Assembly (NCBI RefSeq): GCF_001562255.1
Contig: NZ_CP014301.1
Location: 1,426,001-1,490,000, forward strand
Length of the DNA: 64,000 nucleotides
Direction: 5' to 3'
From: Bosea sp. PAMC 26642
GTDB taxonomy: Bacteria > Pseudomonadota > Alphaproteobacteria > Rhizobiales > Beijerinckiaceae
A program made the translations under genes and the position numbers. Each line of letters opens with the position of its first letter. The stretch's first letter is position 1. Below the pieces are notes generated by a model. The model was not told where the DNA came from and ran no database searches. It saw only the letters and a program-made list of their open reading frames with translations. Positions 19,213-30,677 of this stretch are shown piece by piece.

Positions 19213-20517
19213 ATGCTTGCTGATCGCGACCGCATTTTCACCAATCTCTACGGTCGGCACGACCTCTCGCTGAAGGGCGCGATGGCGCGTGGCGCCTGGG
19301 ACGGTACGAAATTCCTGCTGGAGCAGGGCCAGGACTGGATCATCGACGAGATGAAGAAGTCTGGCCTGCGCGGACGCGGCGGCGCCGGCTTCCCGACGGG
19401 GCTGAAATGGTCGTTCATGCCCAAGAAGAGCGATGGGCGCCCGAGCTACCTCGTGGTCAATGCCGACGAGTCGGAGCCGGGCACCTGCAAGGATCGCGAG
19501 ATCATGCGCAACGACCCGCATACGCTGGTCGAGGGCTGCCTGATTGCCTCCTTCGCGATGAACGCCAATGCCGCCTACATCTACATTCGCGGCGAATACA
19601 TCCGCGAGCGCGAGGCGCTGCAACGCGCGGTCGACGAGGCTTATGAGGCGCGTCTGATCGGCAAGGACAACATCCACGGCTACCCCTTTGATCTCTATGT
19701 GCATCACGGCGCCGGCGCCTACATCTGCGGCGAGGAAACGGCGCTGCTCGAAAGCCTCGAAGGCAAGAAGGGGATGCCGCGCCTCAAGCCGCCGTTCCCG
19801 GCCAATGTCGGCCTCTACGGCTGCCCGACGACCGTCAACAACGTCGAGTCGATCGCGGTCGCTCCGACGATCCTGCGTCGTGGCGCGGCGTGGTTCTCCT
19901 CGCTCGGCAACCCCAACAATGTAGGTACAAAGCTGTTCTGCGTTTCCGGGCATGTGAACAAGCCTTGCAATGTCGAAGAGGTGATGGGCATCCCCTTCCG
20001 CGAACTGATCGATCGCCATTGCGGCGGCGTGCGCGGCGGCTGGGACAACCTGATGGCGGTCATCCCCGGCGGCTCCTCGGTGCGCATGGTGCCGGCCGAG
20101 CAGATCATCGACACGCCGATGGATTTCGACTCGCTCTCCAAGCTCAAATCGGGCCTTGGCACGGCGGCCGTGATCGTCATGGACAAATCGACCGACATCG
20201 TCCGCGCGATCGCGCGCATCAGTTATTTCTACAAGCATGAGAGCTGCGGCCAGTGCACGCCCTGCCGCGAGGGCACGGGCTGGATGTGGCGCGTCATCAA
20301 CCGCATGGCCGAGGGCAGGGCGCAAAAGCGCGAGATCGACATGCTGCTCGACGTTACCAAGCAGATCGAGGGCCACACCATCTGTGCGCTCGGCGACGCT
20401 GCCGCCTGGCCGATCCAGGGCCTGATCGCGCATTTCCGTCACGAGATCGAGAAGCGCATCGACGACTATGCCGCGAACCCGCATTCCGAGCCGGTTCGGC
20501 TGATGGCGGCGGAGTGA
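19213..20517 (+). CDS. nuoF: NADH-quinone oxidoreductase subunit F
   Basis: A 434-residue, 51-kDa-type subunit that binds NADH and FMN and passes electrons to cluster N3. The NADH/FMN glycine-rich loop [10 protein letters not shown] lies at residues 54-63, and a second FMN segment reads [15 protein letters not shown]. The [4Fe-4S] ligands are Cys345, Cys348 and Cys351 ([15 protein letters not shown]), with the fourth in TICALGD near residue 391. The start lies ten bases after nuoE. Confidence 0.98.
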   Translation: MLADRDRIFTNLYGRHDLSLKGAMARGAWDGTKFLLEQGQDWIIDEMKKSGLRGRGGAGFPTGLKWSFMPKKSDGRPSYLVVNADESEPGTCKDREIMRNDPHTLVEGCLIASFAMNANAAYIYIRGEYIREREALQRAVDEAYEARLIGKDNIHGYPFDLYVHHGAGAYICGEETALLESLEGKKGMPRLKPPFPANVGLYGCPTTVNNVESIAVAPTILRRGAAWFSSLGNPNNVGTKLFCVSGHVNKPCNVEEVMGIPFRELIDRHCGGVRGGWDNLMAVIPGGSSVRMVPAEQIIDTPMDFDSLSKLKSGLGTAAVIVMDKSTDIVRAIARISYFYKHESCGQCTPCREGTGWMWRVINRMAEGRAQKREIDMLLDVTKQIEGHTICALGDAAAWPIQGLIAHFRHEIEKRIDDYAANPHSEPVRLMAAE

Positions 20518-20521
20518 GATC

Positions 20522-22588
20522 ATGACCAAACTCCTCATCGACGGCATCGAGGTCGACGTTCCCTCCGACTACACGGTCCTGCAGGCCTGCGAGGCCGCAG
20601 GCGCCGAGGTGCCGCGCTTCTGCTTCCATGAGCGCCTTTCGATCGCCGGCAATTGCCGCATGTGTCTCGTCGAGGTGAAGGGCGGGCCGCCGAAGCCGCA
20701 GGCCTCCTGTGCCATCGGTGTGCGCGACCTGCGCCCCGGCCCCAATGGCGAGCCGCCGGTCGTCTCGACCAGGTCGCCGATGGTCAAGAAGGCGCGCGAG
20801 GGGGTGATGGAGTTCCTCCTGATCAACCACCCGCTGGATTGCCCGATCTGCGACCAGGGCGGCGAGTGCGACCTGCAGGACCAGGCTATGGCCTATGGCG
20901 TGGATAATTCCCGCTATGCCGAGAACAAGCGCGCCGTCGAGGACAAGTATATCGGCCCGTTGGTGAAGACCTCGATGACGCGCTGCATCCAGTGCACGCG
21001 CTGCGTCCGCTTCACCACAGAAGTCGCCGGCGGGCAGGATCTTGGTGCGATCGGCCGCGGCGAGGACATGGAGATCACGACCTATCTTGAGCAGGCGATG
21101 ACCTCGGAGCTCCAGGGCAACGTCGTCGATCTCTGCCCGGTCGGCGCGCTGACCTCAAAACCCTATCAGAACAAGGCCCGGCCCTGGGAGCTGAGCAAAA
21201 CCCAGTCCATCGATGTGATGGACGCGGTCGGCTCGGCCATCCGCGTCGACTCGCGCGGCAAGGAGGTCATGCGCATCCTGCCTCGCCTCAATGAGGCGGT
21301 GAACGAGGAGTGGATCTCCGACAAGACCCGCCACATCGTCGACGGCCTGCGCACGCAGCGGCTCGACCGGCCCTATATCCGGATCGACGGCATGCTGAAG
21401 CCCGCGAGCTGGGCGGACGCTTTCGCGCTGATTGCCGGCAAGGTGAAGACGGCGGCTCCCGATAAGATCGGCGCCATCGCCGGCGATCTCGCCGCGGTCG
21501 AGGAGATGTTCGCCCTGAAGGCCCTGATGGCCTCGCTCGGCAGCGCCAATCTCGACGCGCGTCAGGACGGCACGAAGCTGCACCCGAAATACGGCCGCGC
21601 CTCCTATATCCTGAACGCGGGCATCGCGGGGCTCGACGAAGCGGATTCGCTTCTGATCATCGGCGCCAATCCGCGCAGGGAAGCACCAATCCTGAACGCC
21701 CGCATCCGCAAGCGCTGGCTGCGCGGAGACTTCAAGGTCAGCCTCATCGGCGAGCAGTCCGATCTAACCTATTCCTATGATTATCTCGGCGCCGGTACGG
21801 ACACGCTGGCCGACCTCGTCAGGAACGCGACGGCAGGCGCGGCCAAGCCGATGATCCTGGTCGGGCAGGGCGCTCTGGCCCGTCCCGACGGCGAGGCGAT
21901 CCTGTCGATGGCCGCCAAGGCGGCGCAGCTTCTGGGCGCTTCGACGATCGGCGGCTGGGCCGGCTTCGGCGTGCTTCACACGGCCGCCGCGCGCGTCGGC
22001 GCGCTCGATCTCGGCTTCGTGCCAGGCGAGGGTGGTCTCGATGTCGCCGGGATGATCGCGCCCGGCGCACTCGATGTCCTGTTCCTGCTCGGCGCCGACG
22101 AGATCGCGGTTCCGTCCGGAGCCTTCGTGATCTATCAGGGCACGCATGGCGACAAGGGGGCGCACCGCGCCGATGTCATCCTGCCCGGCGCAGCCTACAC
22201 CGAGAAGTCCGGCACCTATGTCAACACGGAAGGGCGCGTGCAGATGACCGACCGCGCCACCTTCCCGCCGGGCGACGCCCGCGAGGACTGGGCGATCCTG
22301 CGGGCGCTCTCATCGACGCTCGGCAAGACGCTGCCCTTCGACTCGCTGTCGGGCCTGCGCAGGGCGCTCTATGAGGCCCATCCGCATTTCGCCGCTCTCG
22401 ATACGCTGGCGCCGGTCGATGCATCGGGTCTGGCGGCGCTCGCCGGCCTCGGCGGCAAGACCGACAAGGCCGGCTTCGTCTCGCCCGTGGCCGATTTCTA
22501 CCAGACCAACCCGATCGCGCGGGCCTCCGCCGTGATGGCCGAATGCTCGGCGCTGGCCTCGGGCCGGCTGCGGCAGGCGGCGGAGTAA
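20522..22588 (+). CDS. nuoG: NADH-quinone oxidoreductase subunit G
   Basis: A 688-residue, 75-kDa-type subunit forming the iron-sulfur wire of the peripheral arm. The N-terminal ferredoxin-like domain has cysteines in [16 protein letters not shown]. It is followed by [19 protein letters not shown] and the [4Fe-4S] motif [10 protein letters not shown]. The rest is a molybdopterin-oxidoreductase-like domain that no longer binds the cofactor. The start is four bases after the nuoF stop. Confidence 0.97.
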   Translation: MTKLLIDGIEVDVPSDYTVLQACEAAGAEVPRFCFHERLSIAGNCRMCLVEVKGGPPKPQASCAIGVRDLRPGPNGEPPVVSTRSPMVKKAREGVMEFLLINHPLDCPICDQGGECDLQDQAMAYGVDNSRYAENKRAVEDKYIGPLVKTSMTRCIQCTRCVRFTTEVAGGQDLGAIGRGEDMEITTYLEQAMTSELQGNVVDLCPVGALTSKPYQNKARPWELSKTQSIDVMDAVGSAIRVDSRGKEVMRILPRLNEAVNEEWISDKTRHIVDGLRTQRLDRPYIRIDGMLKPASWADAFALIAGKVKTAAPDKIGAIAGDLAAVEEMFALKALMASLGSANLDARQDGTKLHPKYGRASYILNAGIAGLDEADSLLIIGANPRREAPILNARIRKRWLRGDFKVSLIGEQSDLTYSYDYLGAGTDTLADLVRNATAGAAKPMILVGQGALARPDGEAILSMAAKAAQLLGASTIGGWAGFGVLHTAAARVGALDLGFVPGEGGLDVAGMIAPGALDVLFLLGADEIAVPSGAFVIYQGTHGDKGAHRADVILPGAAYTEKSGTYVNTEGRVQMTDRATFPPGDAREDWAILRALSSTLGKTLPFDSLSGLRRALYEAHPHFAALDTLAPVDASGLAALAGLGGKTDKAGFVSPVADFYQTNPIARASAVMAECSALASGRLRQAAE

Positions 22589-22594
22589 GCGGCC

Positions 22595-23614
22595 ATGAAC
22601 TGGGATATCGTCCTCGATCTCGCGATCATGCTCGGCAAGAGCCTGCTGCTGCTGGTCTGCCTGCTCGTCTTCATCGCCTATATCCTGCTCGCCGACCGCA
22701 AGATCTGGGCGGCGGTACAGCTCAGGCGCGGCCCCAACGTCGTCGGCCCGTTCGGCCTGTTCCAGAGCTTCGCCGACCTGCTGAAGTTCGCCTTCAAGGA
22801 ACCGATCATCCCGTCGGGCGCCAACAAGGGCGTGTTCCTGCTGGCGCCCTTCATCTCGTGCCTGCTTTCGCTGGGTGCATGGGCCGTCATCCCGGTGGCC
22901 GAGGGCTGGGCGATCGCCGACATCAATGTCGGCGTGCTCTATATCCTCGCGATCTCGTCGCTGGGCGTCTACGGCGTGATCATGGCCGGCTGGGCCTCGA
23001 ACTCGAAATACCCGTTCATGGGCGCGCTGCGCTCGGCCGCGCAGATGGTCTCCTACGAGGTCTCGATCGGCTTCGTCATCATCACGGTGCTGCTCTGCGT
23101 CGGCTCGCTGAACCTTTCGGCCATCGTCGAGGCACAGAACACCAGTTGGGGGATGCTGCGCTGGTACTGGTTGCCGCTCTTCCCGATGTTCGTGGTCTTC
23201 TTCATCTCGGCGCTGGCCGAGACGAACCGGCCGCCCTTCGACCTGCCGGAAGCGGAATCTGAGCTCGTCGCCGGCTTCATGGTCGAGTATTCCTCGACGC
23301 CCTATCTCCTGTTCATGCTCGGCGAATACGTGGCGATCATGACCATGTGCTCGCTGACCACGATCCTGTTCCTCGGCGGCTGGCTGCCGCCATTCCCCGT
23401 AGCACCCTTCACCTGGCTGCCAGGCGTGTTCTGGTTCGCGCTCAAGATCTGCCTGGTTTTCTTCATGTTCGCGATGGTGAAAGCCTTCGTGCCGCGCTAC
23501 CGCTACGACCAACTGATGCGGCTGGGCTGGAAGGTGTTCCTGCCGCTCTCGCTGGTTTCGGTCGTGGTGGTCGCCTTCGTGCTGCAGGTTACGGGCTGGG
23601 GACCGGTGCGGTGA
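22595..23614 (+). CDS. nuoH: NADH-quinone oxidoreductase subunit H
   Basis: A 339-residue membrane subunit of the ND1 type, with about eight transmembrane helices, that lines the quinone tunnel. Signature stretches include [18 protein letters not shown] and the acidic loop [20 protein letters not shown]. The stop overlaps the start of a 65-residue membrane ORF as TGATG at 23612-23616. Confidence 0.97.
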   Translation: MNWDIVLDLAIMLGKSLLLLVCLLVFIAYILLADRKIWAAVQLRRGPNVVGPFGLFQSFADLLKFAFKEPIIPSGANKGVFLLAPFISCLLSLGAWAVIPVAEGWAIADINVGVLYILAISSLGVYGVIMAGWASNSKYPFMGALRSAAQMVSYEVSIGFVIITVLLCVGSLNLSAIVEAQNTSWGMLRWYWLPLFPMFVVFFISALAETNRPPFDLPEAESELVAGFMVEYSSTPYLLFMLGEYVAIMTMCSLTTILFLGGWLPPFPVAPFTWLPGVFWFALKICLVFFMFAMVKAFVPRYRYDQLMRLGWKVFLPLSLVSVVVVAFVLQVTGWGPVR

Positions 23615-23811
23615 TGACGACGTCGGTCATCGCTCCGATGATCGGCATGGTCGGCGGCGCGCTGGCGTTCTGGGGCGCATGCTGGAGATGGCGGCGTCTG
23701 GTGACGCCGGAGACCGGAGAAGTCGTCATCGTGGGCGCCGTAGTCGCGGCATTCGTCGGTGGCTTCGTCGGGTATAAGAGTTTTGAATGGCTCGGCTTTA
23801 TCGCCAGCTGA
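23614..23811 (+). CDS. 65-residue two-helix membrane protein between nuoH and nuoI
   Basis: A short frame whose ATG overlaps the nuoH stop (TGATG), suggesting coupled translation. The product has two hydrophobic segments, about residues 4-23 and 37-55, joined by a short [13 protein letters not shown] loop with charged residues. It would be a hairpin in the inner membrane. I recognise no family. Being coupled to a core subunit and ending 20 bases before nuoI, it could be a lineage-specific accessory subunit or assembly helper of complex I. That is inference. Confidence 0.6.
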   Translation: MTTSVIAPMIGMVGGALAFWGACWRWRRLVTPETGEVVIVGAVVAAFVGGFVGYKSFEWLGFIAS

Positions 23812-23831
23812 GATTGGACAAGGCAAGGATC

Positions 23832-24326
23832 ATGGCAACCGCATTTGGCCAAGCCGCCAAGGGCCTGCTGCTGAAGGAGTTCGTCGGCGCGTTCGCGCTG
23901 TCGATGCGCTATTTCTTCAAGCCGAAGGCAACCCTGAACTACCCCTTCGAGAAGGGGCAGCTCAGCCCGCGTTTCCGTGGCGAGCATGCGCTGCGCCGTT
24001 ATCCCAATGGCGAGGAGCGCTGCATCGCCTGCAAGCTCTGCGAGGCGATCTGCCCGGCTCAGGCCATCACCATCGAGGCCGGACCGCGCCGCAACGACGG
24101 CACGCGTCGCACGACCCGTTACGACATCGACATGACGAAGTGCATCTATTGCGGCTTCTGCCAGGAGGCCTGCCCGGTCGATGCGATCGTCGAGGGACCG
24201 AACTTCGAATTCGCGACCGAGACCCGCGAGGAACTGTTCTACGACAAGGACAAGCTGCTCGCGAACGGCGCGCGCTGGGAACGCGAGATCGCGCGCAACA
24301 TCGCGATGGACGCGCCGTATCGGTGA
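23832..24326 (+). CDS. nuoI: NADH-quinone oxidoreductase subunit I
   Basis: A 164-residue, 23-kDa-type ferredoxin-like subunit carrying clusters N6a and N6b. Its two ligand sets are [12 protein letters not shown] and [12 protein letters not shown]. The ATG at 23832 is preferred over an in-frame ATG at 23787 because it gives the usual length, has AAGGCAAGGA just upstream and avoids overlap with the small membrane ORF. Confidence 0.97.
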   Translation: MATAFGQAAKGLLLKEFVGAFALSMRYFFKPKATLNYPFEKGQLSPRFRGEHALRRYPNGEERCIACKLCEAICPAQAITIEAGPRRNDGTRRTTRYDIDMTKCIYCGFCQEACPVDAIVEGPNFEFATETREELFYDKDKLLANGARWEREIARNIAMDAPYR

Positions 24327-24347
24327 ACCGTTTTTATCACCCTCCGA

Positions 24348-24453
24348 CGTCATTCCGGACAAGCGGCGCAGCCGCGCTGATCCGGAATCCATCGAAGGGT
24401 ACTGCGCTCCACGATGGATTCCGGGTCTCCGCTTCGCTACGCCCGGAATGACG
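24348..24453. repeat. long intergenic palindrome (CGTCATTCCGG family), copy 1
   Basis: A 106-bp imperfect inverted repeat bounded by CGTCATTCCGG and CCCGGAATGACG, with inner arms TCCGGAATCCATCG and CGATGGATTCCGG. It fills much of the 271-bp nuoI-nuoJ gap and interrupts the nuo operon. Close relatives lie at 33265 and 37697 in the opposite internal order. It resembles REP/ERIC-like elements and could fold into a long hairpin in the nuo message. Confidence 0.75.
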
Positions 24454-24597
24454 GAGAGGGTAGGACAAGGTCAACGCAGTCCCGTCGCGCGGTTGTCGCG
24501 CTTGGCGGGCCTGACTATAGACGCTGGAAATCGCATCTGACGTGTTCGGAATGCGCTTCAACAAGGACCGCCCGCAAGGGCGGAAAGGCTGGCCAGA

Positions 24598-25221
24598 ATG
24601 AACGCCGCAGCGGCTTTCTTCTATCTCTTCGCAGGCGTCACCGTCGCTTCGGCGTTCATGGTGGTGACGTCGCGCAATCCCGTTCACTCGGTGCTCTTCC
24701 TGATCCTGGCCTTCGTCAACGCGTCGGGGCTGTTCCTGCTGCTCGGCGCCGAGTTCCTGGCGATGCTGCTGATCGTCGTCTATGTCGGCGCGGTCGCAGT
24801 GCTGTTCCTGTTCGTGGTGATGATGCTCGACGTCGATTTCGCCGAGTTCCGCCAGGGCTTCCTGAACTATCTGCCCATCGGCGCTCTGGTCGGGCTGGTC
24901 TTCGCGGTCGAACTGCTGCTGGTCGTCGGTGCCTGGGTCATCGACCCGCAGATCGTGCGCGCCCCGGTCGCGCCGATCCCCAACAACATCAGCAACACCG
25001 CCGCGTTGGGCCAAGTACTCTACACGCAATATGTCTACTACTTCCAGGCGGCCGGCCTCGTGCTGCTGGTCGCCATGATCGGCGCGATCGTGCTGACGCT
25101 GCGCGAGCGCTTCGGCATCAAGCGCCAGGACATTGTGCAGCAGAACGCCCGCACCAAGGCGACCGCGATGGAAATCAGGCAGGTGCCCTCGCGCGCCGGC
25201 CTGCCGGAGGAGACGGTCTGA
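24598..25221 (+). CDS. nuoJ: NADH-quinone oxidoreductase subunit J
   Basis: A 207-residue membrane subunit of the ND6 type with five hydrophobic segments. The family stretch is [20 protein letters not shown], followed by ML(L)[18 protein letters not shown], which holds the pi-bulge helix linked to proton pumping. The stop overlaps the nuoK ATG as TGATG. The gap to nuoI is long because of an inserted palindromic repeat. Confidence 0.96.
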   Translation: MNAAAAFFYLFAGVTVASAFMVVTSRNPVHSVLFLILAFVNASGLFLLLGAEFLAMLLIVVYVGAVAVLFLFVVMMLDVDFAEFRQGFLNYLPIGALVGLVFAVELLLVVGAWVIDPQIVRAPVAPIPNNISNTAALGQVLYTQYVYYFQAAGLVLLVAMIGAIVLTLRERFGIKRQDIVQQNARTKATAMEIRQVPSRAGLPEETV

Positions 25222-25526
25222 TGATCGGACTGGGCCATTATCTCGCCGTCGGGGCGATCCTGTTCACGCTGGGCGTGCTCGGCATCTTCATCAACCGCAA
25301 GAACGTCATCGTCATCCTGATGTCGGTCGAGCTCATTCTGCTCTCGGTCAACATCAACTTCGTCGCCTTCTCGAGCTTCCTGAACGACATCGTCGGTCAG
25401 GTCTTCGCGCTGCTGGTGCTCACCGTCGCCGCAGCCGAAGCGGCGATCGGGCTCGCCATCCTCGTCGTCTACTTCCGCAACCGCGGCACGATCGCGGTGG
25501 AAGACATCAACATGATGAAAGGCTGA
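25221..25526 (+). CDS. nuoK: NADH-quinone oxidoreductase subunit K
   Basis: A 101-residue membrane subunit of the ND4L type with three helices. Conserved glutamates lie in the membrane in [17 protein letters not shown] and in [14 protein letters not shown]; both are needed for proton transfer in homologues. The ATG at 25221 overlaps the nuoJ stop, and the family length is matched exactly. Confidence 0.97.
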   Translation: MIGLGHYLAVGAILFTLGVLGIFINRKNVIVILMSVELILLSVNINFVAFSSFLNDIVGQVFALLVLTVAAAEAAIGLAILVVYFRNRGTIAVEDINMMKG

Positions 25527-25552
25527 GGCGCGAACGCGCCCGGATTTGCCCC

Positions 25553-27583
25553 ATGTATCACGCGATCGTCTTCCTTCCCCTGATCGGCTTCCTGATCGCC
25601 GGACTGTTCGGCCGGCTGATCGGCGCGCGCGGCTCGGAGATCGTCACCACCTCGCTTCTGTTCGTCTCCGCGGTCCTGTCCTGGGTCGCCTTCTTCAGCG
25701 TCGGCTTCGGCTCGGGCACCACCCGCATCCAGATCGCAACCTGGATGGCCTCGGGTGACCTGCGCGTCGACTGGGCCTTCCGCATCGACACGCTGACCGC
25801 CGTGATGCTGGTCGTGGTCAACACGGTCTCCTGCCTCGTCCATCTGTATTCGATCGGCTACATGCACGAGGACGAGCATCGTCCGCGCTTCTTCGCCTAT
25901 CTGTCGCTGTTCACTTTCGCGATGCTGATGCTGATCACCTCGGACAATCTCGTCCAGATGTTCTTCGGCTGGGAGGGCGTTGGTCTCGCCTCCTATCTCC
26001 TGATCGGCTTCTGGTACAAGAAGCCCTCGGCCAATGCGGCGGCGATGAAGGCCTTCATCGTCAACCGCGTCGGCGATTTCGGCTTCGCGCTCGGCATCTT
26101 CCTGGTCTTCGTGCTGTTCGGCTCGGTCGGCTTCGATGCCATCTTCCCGCGCGTCGCCGACCTGACCAATGCAACCTTCCATTTCCTCGGGCGCGACTGG
26201 CACGCGCTGACGCTGGCGAGCCTGCTGCTGTTCATGGGCGCCATGGGCAAGTCGGCGCAGTTCCTGCTGCACACCTGGCTGCCCGACGCGATGGAGGGCC
26301 CGACTCCTGTCTCGGCGCTGATCCACGCCGCGACCATGGTCACCGCCGGCGTCTTCATGGTGGCGCGCCTGTCGCCGATCTTCGAATACGCACCCGCAGC
26401 GCTGACCGTCGTCATCGTCATCGGCGCCACCACCGCCTTCTTTGCGGCGACGGTGGGCCTCGTGCAGAACGACATCAAGCGCGTCATCGCCTATTCGACC
26501 TGCTCGCAGCTCGGCTACATGTTCGTGGCGCTCGGCGTCGGCGCCTATTCGGCCGGCATCTTCCACCTCTTCACCCATGCCTTCTTCAAGGCGCTGCTGT
26601 TTTTGGGCGCCGGCTCGGTCATCCACGCGATGCATCACGAGCAGGACATGCGGAACATGGGCGGCCTCAGGAAGCACATCCCGCTCACGGCCGCCGCCAT
26701 GACCATCGGCACGCTGGCGCTGACCGGCTTCCCCCTCTTCGCCGGTTATTTCTCCAAGGATGCGATCATCGAGAGCGCCTATGCCTCGGTCGCCCATACC
26801 GGCTTTCCGGCCTCCTACGCCTTCGTACTGCTCGTCGTCGCCGCCTGCATGACCTCGTTCTATTCATGGCGGCTGTACTTCATGACCTTCGAGGGCAAGC
26901 CGCGCTGGGGCGCGGACGCCCATGCCGGCCACGGTCACGATGCGCATGACGACCACGCTCACGCGGCGCACGCCCACGACGACAATGCCCATGGCGATCA
27001 CGGTCATGGCCACGCCCACACCCCGCATGAGAGCCCGCTGGTGATGCTGGTTCCGCTGGCGGTGCTGTCGCTCGGCGCGGTCGCGGCCGGCTTCGCTTTC
27101 AAGGAGGCCTTCATCGGCCACAACTACGAACACTTCTGGAAGGCGGCGCTCTTCACCGGCAAGGACAACCACATCCTGCACGAGATGCACGAGGTTCCCG
27201 GCTGGGTCGTCGCCTCGCCCTTCATCGCAATGGTGATCGGCTTCCTGCTGTCGCTCTACATGTACGTGCTGCGGCCCGACGTGCCCGGCAAGCTCGCCGC
27301 CGCCAACCCGGCGCTCTACAAGTTCCTGCTCAACAAGTGGTATTTCGACGAGATCTACGACTTCCTGTTCGTGAAGCCGGCGATGTGGCTCGGAAAGTTC
27401 CTCTGGAAGAAGGGCGACGGCTTCGTCATCGACGGAATGGGACCCGACGGCATCTCGGCGCGCGTCGTCGACGTCACCAACCGGGTGGTTCGGCTGCAGA
27501 CCGGCTACCTCTATCATTATGCCTTCACCATGCTGATCGGCGTCGCCGGGCTGGTGACCTGGTATCTGCTGGCGCGCGGGTGA
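25553..27583 (+). CDS. nuoL: NADH-quinone oxidoreductase subunit L with His-rich loop
   Basis: A 676-residue antiporter-like subunit with the ND5 pattern of many transmembrane helices and the long lateral helix region at the C-terminus. Conserved segments are [20 protein letters not shown] and [18 protein letters not shown]. Between helices, residues 457-492 form a loop with 14 histidines alternating with Ala, Gly and Asp. This loop is absent from enterobacterial NuoL (613 residues) and explains part of the extra length. The start at 25553 follows nuoK by 26 bases. Confidence 0.96.
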   Translation: MYHAIVFLPLIGFLIAGLFGRLIGARGSEIVTTSLLFVSAVLSWVAFFSVGFGSGTTRIQIATWMASGDLRVDWAFRIDTLTAVMLVVVNTVSCLVHLYSIGYMHEDEHRPRFFAYLSLFTFAMLMLITSDNLVQMFFGWEGVGLASYLLIGFWYKKPSANAAAMKAFIVNRVGDFGFALGIFLVFVLFGSVGFDAIFPRVADLTNATFHFLGRDWHALTLASLLLFMGAMGKSAQFLLHTWLPDAMEGPTPVSALIHAATMVTAGVFMVARLSPIFEYAPAALTVVIVIGATTAFFAATVGLVQNDIKRVIAYSTCSQLGYMFVALGVGAYSAGIFHLFTHAFFKALLFLGAGSVIHAMHHEQDMRNMGGLRKHIPLTAAAMTIGTLALTGFPLFAGYFSKDAIIESAYASVAHTGFPASYAFVLLVVAACMTSFYSWRLYFMTFEGKPRWGADAHAGHGHDAHDDHAHAAHAHDDNAHGDHGHGHAHTPHESPLVMLVPLAVLSLGAVAAGFAFKEAFIGHNYEHFWKAALFTGKDNHILHEMHEVPGWVVASPFIAMVIGFLLSLYMYVLRPDVPGKLAAANPALYKFLLNKWYFDEIYDFLFVKPAMWLGKFLWKKGDGFVIDGMGPDGISARVVDVTNRVVRLQTGYLYHYAFTMLIGVAGLVTWYLLARG

Positions 27584-27584
27584 G

Positions 27585-29099
27585 ATGATGTTCGGATTCG
27601 GAATCCTCACCGGTCTTCTCGTCCTGCCGCTGGTCGGCGCGGCCTTCATCCTGGCGCAGCGCGGCGACGACGCTTCGGTCGACTCCAATGCGCGCTATGC
27701 GGCGCTTGCCGCCACGGTCGCGACCTTCGTGCTGGCGCTGGTCGCCTGGGCGCGCTTCGAGCCGGGCAATCCCGGCTTCCAGATGGTCGAGACCCATGGC
27801 TGGGTGTCGGATGCGATCAAGTTCAAGCTCGGCGTCGACGGCTTCTCCTTCCCCTTCGTCGTGCTGACCGCCTTCCTGATGCCGTTCTGCATCCTGGCCT
27901 CCTGGGTCTCGGTGACCAAGCGCGTGCGCGAATACATGGTCGCGTTCCTGATCCTCGAGACGCTGATGATCGGCGTCTTCGTGGCGCTCGATCTCGTGCT
28001 GTTCTACCTCTTCTTCGAGGCCGGCCTGATCCCGATGTTCCTGATCATCGGCATCTGGGGCGGCAAGCGCCGGGTCTACGCCTCCTACAAGTTCTTCCTG
28101 TACACGCTGCTCGGTTCGGTCCTGCTGCTGCTGGCGCTGATGGCGATGTACTGGCACGCCGGCACCACCGACATCCCGACGCTGCTGGCCCATAAGTTCC
28201 CGGCCGGGATGCAGACCTGGCTGTGGCTCGCCTTCTTCGCATCCTTCGCGGTGAAGATGCCGATGTGGCCGGTCCATACTTGGCTGCCCGACGCGCATGT
28301 CGAGGCGCCGACGGCGGGCTCCGTCATCCTGGCGGCGATCCTGCTGAAGATGGGCGGCTACGGCTTCATCCGTTTTTCGATCCCGATGTTCCCCGAGGCG
28401 TCGCAATATTTCGCGCCCTTCGTCTTCGCGCTCTCCGTCATCGCCATCGTCTACACCTCGCTGGTGGCGCTGATGCAGGAGGACATCAAGAAGCTGATCG
28501 CCTACTCCTCGGTCGCCCATATGGGCTTCGTCACCATGGGCCTGTTCACCCTGACGCCGCAGGGCATCCAGGGCGCCATGTACCAGATGGTCAGCCACGG
28601 CCTGGTATCGGGCGCGCTCTTCCTTTGCGTCGGCGTGGTCTACGACCGGATGCACACCCGGGAGATCGCCGCCTATGGCGGGCTGGTGAACCGGATGCCG
28701 GTCTATGCCGTCATCTTCATGGTCTTCACCATGGCCAATGTCGGCCTGCCGGGCACGGCCGGATTCGTCGGCGAGTTCCTGACGCTGCTGGGCGCCTTCA
28801 AGGCCAATCCCTGGGTCGCCTTCATCGCCACGTCGGGCGTCATCCTCTCGGCCTGCTATGCGCTCTGGCTCTATCGCCGCGTCATGTTCGGGGATCTGGT
28901 CAAGCCGGAACTCAAAGGCATCACGGATATCGACCGTCGCGAGGCGGCGATCCTGGTGCCGCTGGTGGTGCTGACGATCTGGTACGGTATCCGCCCGGGC
29001 ACGATCCTCGACGCCTTCGCCGCACCGACGGAAGCCCTCATCAAGAATTATCAGGCCGCACTCACCGCCGCGAAAACGGCGATGCTGGTCGTGCAGTAA
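27585..29099 (+). CDS. nuoM: NADH-quinone oxidoreductase subunit M
   Basis: A 504-residue antiporter-like proton-pumping subunit of the ND4 type. The segments [20 protein letters not shown], with the pumping glutamate, and [20 protein letters not shown] are diagnostic. Two adjacent ATG codons at 27585 and 27588 leave the start ambiguous by one residue. It begins directly after the nuoL stop. Confidence 0.97.
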   Translation: MMFGFGILTGLLVLPLVGAAFILAQRGDDASVDSNARYAALAATVATFVLALVAWARFEPGNPGFQMVETHGWVSDAIKFKLGVDGFSFPFVVLTAFLMPFCILASWVSVTKRVREYMVAFLILETLMIGVFVALDLVLFYLFFEAGLIPMFLIIGIWGGKRRVYASYKFFLYTLLGSVLLLLALMAMYWHAGTTDIPTLLAHKFPAGMQTWLWLAFFASFAVKMPMWPVHTWLPDAHVEAPTAGSVILAAILLKMGGYGFIRFSIPMFPEASQYFAPFVFALSVIAIVYTSLVALMQEDIKKLIAYSSVAHMGFVTMGLFTLTPQGIQGAMYQMVSHGLVSGALFLCVGVVYDRMHTREIAAYGGLVNRMPVYAVIFMVFTMANVGLPGTAGFVGEFLTLLGAFKANPWVAFIATSGVILSACYALWLYRRVMFGDLVKPELKGITDIDRREAAILVPLVVLTIWYGIRPGTILDAFAAPTEALIKNYQAALTAAKTAMLVVQ

Positions 29100-29111
29100 G
29101 GTCGAGACAAA

Positions 29112-30542
29112 ATGACCGCCGTCCCCGCCCTCGGGCCCGCACTGCCGGAAATCGTCCTCGCGCTCGGCGCCATCGCCATGGTGCTGTTCGGCGCAATCCG
29201 GGGCGAGCGCGCCACGCGCCTGCTCGAAGGCTGCGCGATCGCGCTCTTCGCGCTGGCGCTCGTGCTGGTCCTGTCGGGTGAGGGCAGGGTCTTCACCTTC
29301 AACGACGGCTTCGTCGCCGACGGCTTCGCGCGCTTCATGAAGGTTCTGACGCTGCTCGGCGCGGCCGCTGCGATCATCCTGTCGTCGGACAATCTGCGCC
29401 GCGACGGCTCGATGCGCTTCGAATTCCCGATCCTGATCGTGCTCGCCACCATCGGCATGATGATGATGATTTCGGCCAACGATCTCATCAGCCTCTATGT
29501 CGGCCTTGAACTGCAGTCGCTGGCGCTCTACGTCGTCGCCGCCTTCGACCGCGACAACGCCAAATCAACCGAAGCCGGCCTGAAATACTTCGTTCTCGGC
29601 GCGCTCTCCTCGGGAATGCTGCTCTATGGTTCGTCGCTGGTCTACGGCTTCACCGGCACGGTCAACTACACCGGTATCGCGGCCGCCGTGCAGCACGGCC
29701 ATCCCGGCATCGGCCTGATCTTCGGCATCGTGTTCATCGCGGCGGGCCTCGCCTTCAAGATTTCGGCCGTGCCGTTCCACATGTGGACGCCCGACGTCTA
29801 TGAGGGCGCGCCGACCCCTGTCGCGGCCTTCTTCGCCTCGGCCCCGAAGATGGCGGCGATGGCCATGATGGTGCGCGTCTTCGTCGGCGCCTTCCCCGGC
29901 GCGCTGCACGAATGGCAGCAGATCGTCGTCTTCATCGGCATCGCCTCGATGGCGCTGGGCGCCTTCGCAGCCATCGGCCAGAGCAACATCAAGCGCCTGC
30001 TCGCCTATTCCTCGATCGCCAACATGGGCTACGCGCTGGTCGGCCTCGCCGCCGGCACGGCCGCCGGCGTCCAGGGCGTCATGGTCTACATGGCGATCTA
30101 TCTCGCCACGACCTTGGGCGCCTTCGCCTGCGTGCTGATGATGCGTCGCGACGGCAAGGCGGTCGAGGAGATCGGCGAACTCGCCGGCCTGTCGCGGACC
30201 AATCCCTGGATGGCCTTCGCGCTCTCGATGATGATGTTCTCGCTTGCCGGTATTCCGCCGCTGGCGGGCTTCTGGGCGAAATTCTACGTCTTCCTCGCCG
30301 CGATCGACGCCAAGCTCTATGTACTTGCGGTGGTCGGCGTCGTGACCAGTGTGATCGGCGCCTATTACTACCTGCGCCTGGTCAAGATCATCTATTTCGA
30401 CGAGCCCAAGCCCGCCTTCGAGCAGGGCGATATCGGCGTGCGCGCGGTGCTGCTTGTTTCGGCGGGGTTCGTACTGGTGCTCTCGCTGCTGCCGGCCCCG
30501 CTGTTCAACTCCGCCGCGGCGGCGGCGAAGTCGCTGTTTTGA
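29112..30542 (+). CDS. nuoN: NADH-quinone oxidoreductase subunit N
   Basis: A 476-residue antiporter-like subunit of the ND2 type that closes the complex I operon. Family stretches are DLISLYVGLELQSLALYVVA and FHMWTPDVYEGAPTPVAAFF. The start is 12 bases after nuoM. A long palindromic repeat begins six bases after its stop and may serve as an operon end or processing site. Confidence 0.97.
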   Translation: MTAVPALGPALPEIVLALGAIAMVLFGAIRGERATRLLEGCAIALFALALVLVLSGEGRVFTFNDGFVADGFARFMKVLTLLGAAAAIILSSDNLRRDGSMRFEFPILIVLATIGMMMMISANDLISLYVGLELQSLALYVVAAFDRDNAKSTEAGLKYFVLGALSSGMLLYGSSLVYGFTGTVNYTGIAAAVQHGHPGIGLIFGIVFIAAGLAFKISAVPFHMWTPDVYEGAPTPVAAFFASAPKMAAMAMMVRVFVGAFPGALHEWQQIVVFIGIASMALGAFAAIGQSNIKRLLAYSSIANMGYALVGLAAGTAAGVQGVMVYMAIYLATTLGAFACVLMMRRDGKAVEEIGELAGLSRTNPWMAFALSMMMFSLAGIPPLAGFWAKFYVFLAAIDAKLYVLAVVGVVTSVIGAYYYLRLVKIIYFDEPKPAFEQGDIGVRAVLLVSAGFVLVLSLLPAPLFNSAAAAAKSLF

Positions 30543-30547
30543 ACGGC

Positions 30548-30677
30548 TGTCATTCCGGGGCGCGCAGAAGGCGCGAACCCGGAACCCACGACGGGATGAC
30601 GCGCGACACCATGCATCGCAGCCGTTCGCCCGGTCGTGGGTTCCGGGTTCGCTGCTGCGCAGCGCCCCGGAATGACA
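30548..30677. repeat. long intergenic palindrome (TGTCATTCCGGGG family), copy A1
   Basis: A 130-bp inverted repeat bounded by TGTCATTCCGGGGCGC and GCGCCCCGGAATGACA. Inner arms carry CCCGGAACCCACGACGGG and its near complement CGGTCGTGGGTTCCGGG. It lies between nuoN and birA, and its right end contains an ATG usable by birA. Relatives lie at 38605-38725 and 44838-44969. Confidence 0.8.

Noticed and set aside
23787..23831. N-terminal extension of NuoI to the ATG at 23787
   Set aside because: It would overlap the small membrane ORF and exceed the family length; the ATG at 23832 has a suitable ribosome-binding site.
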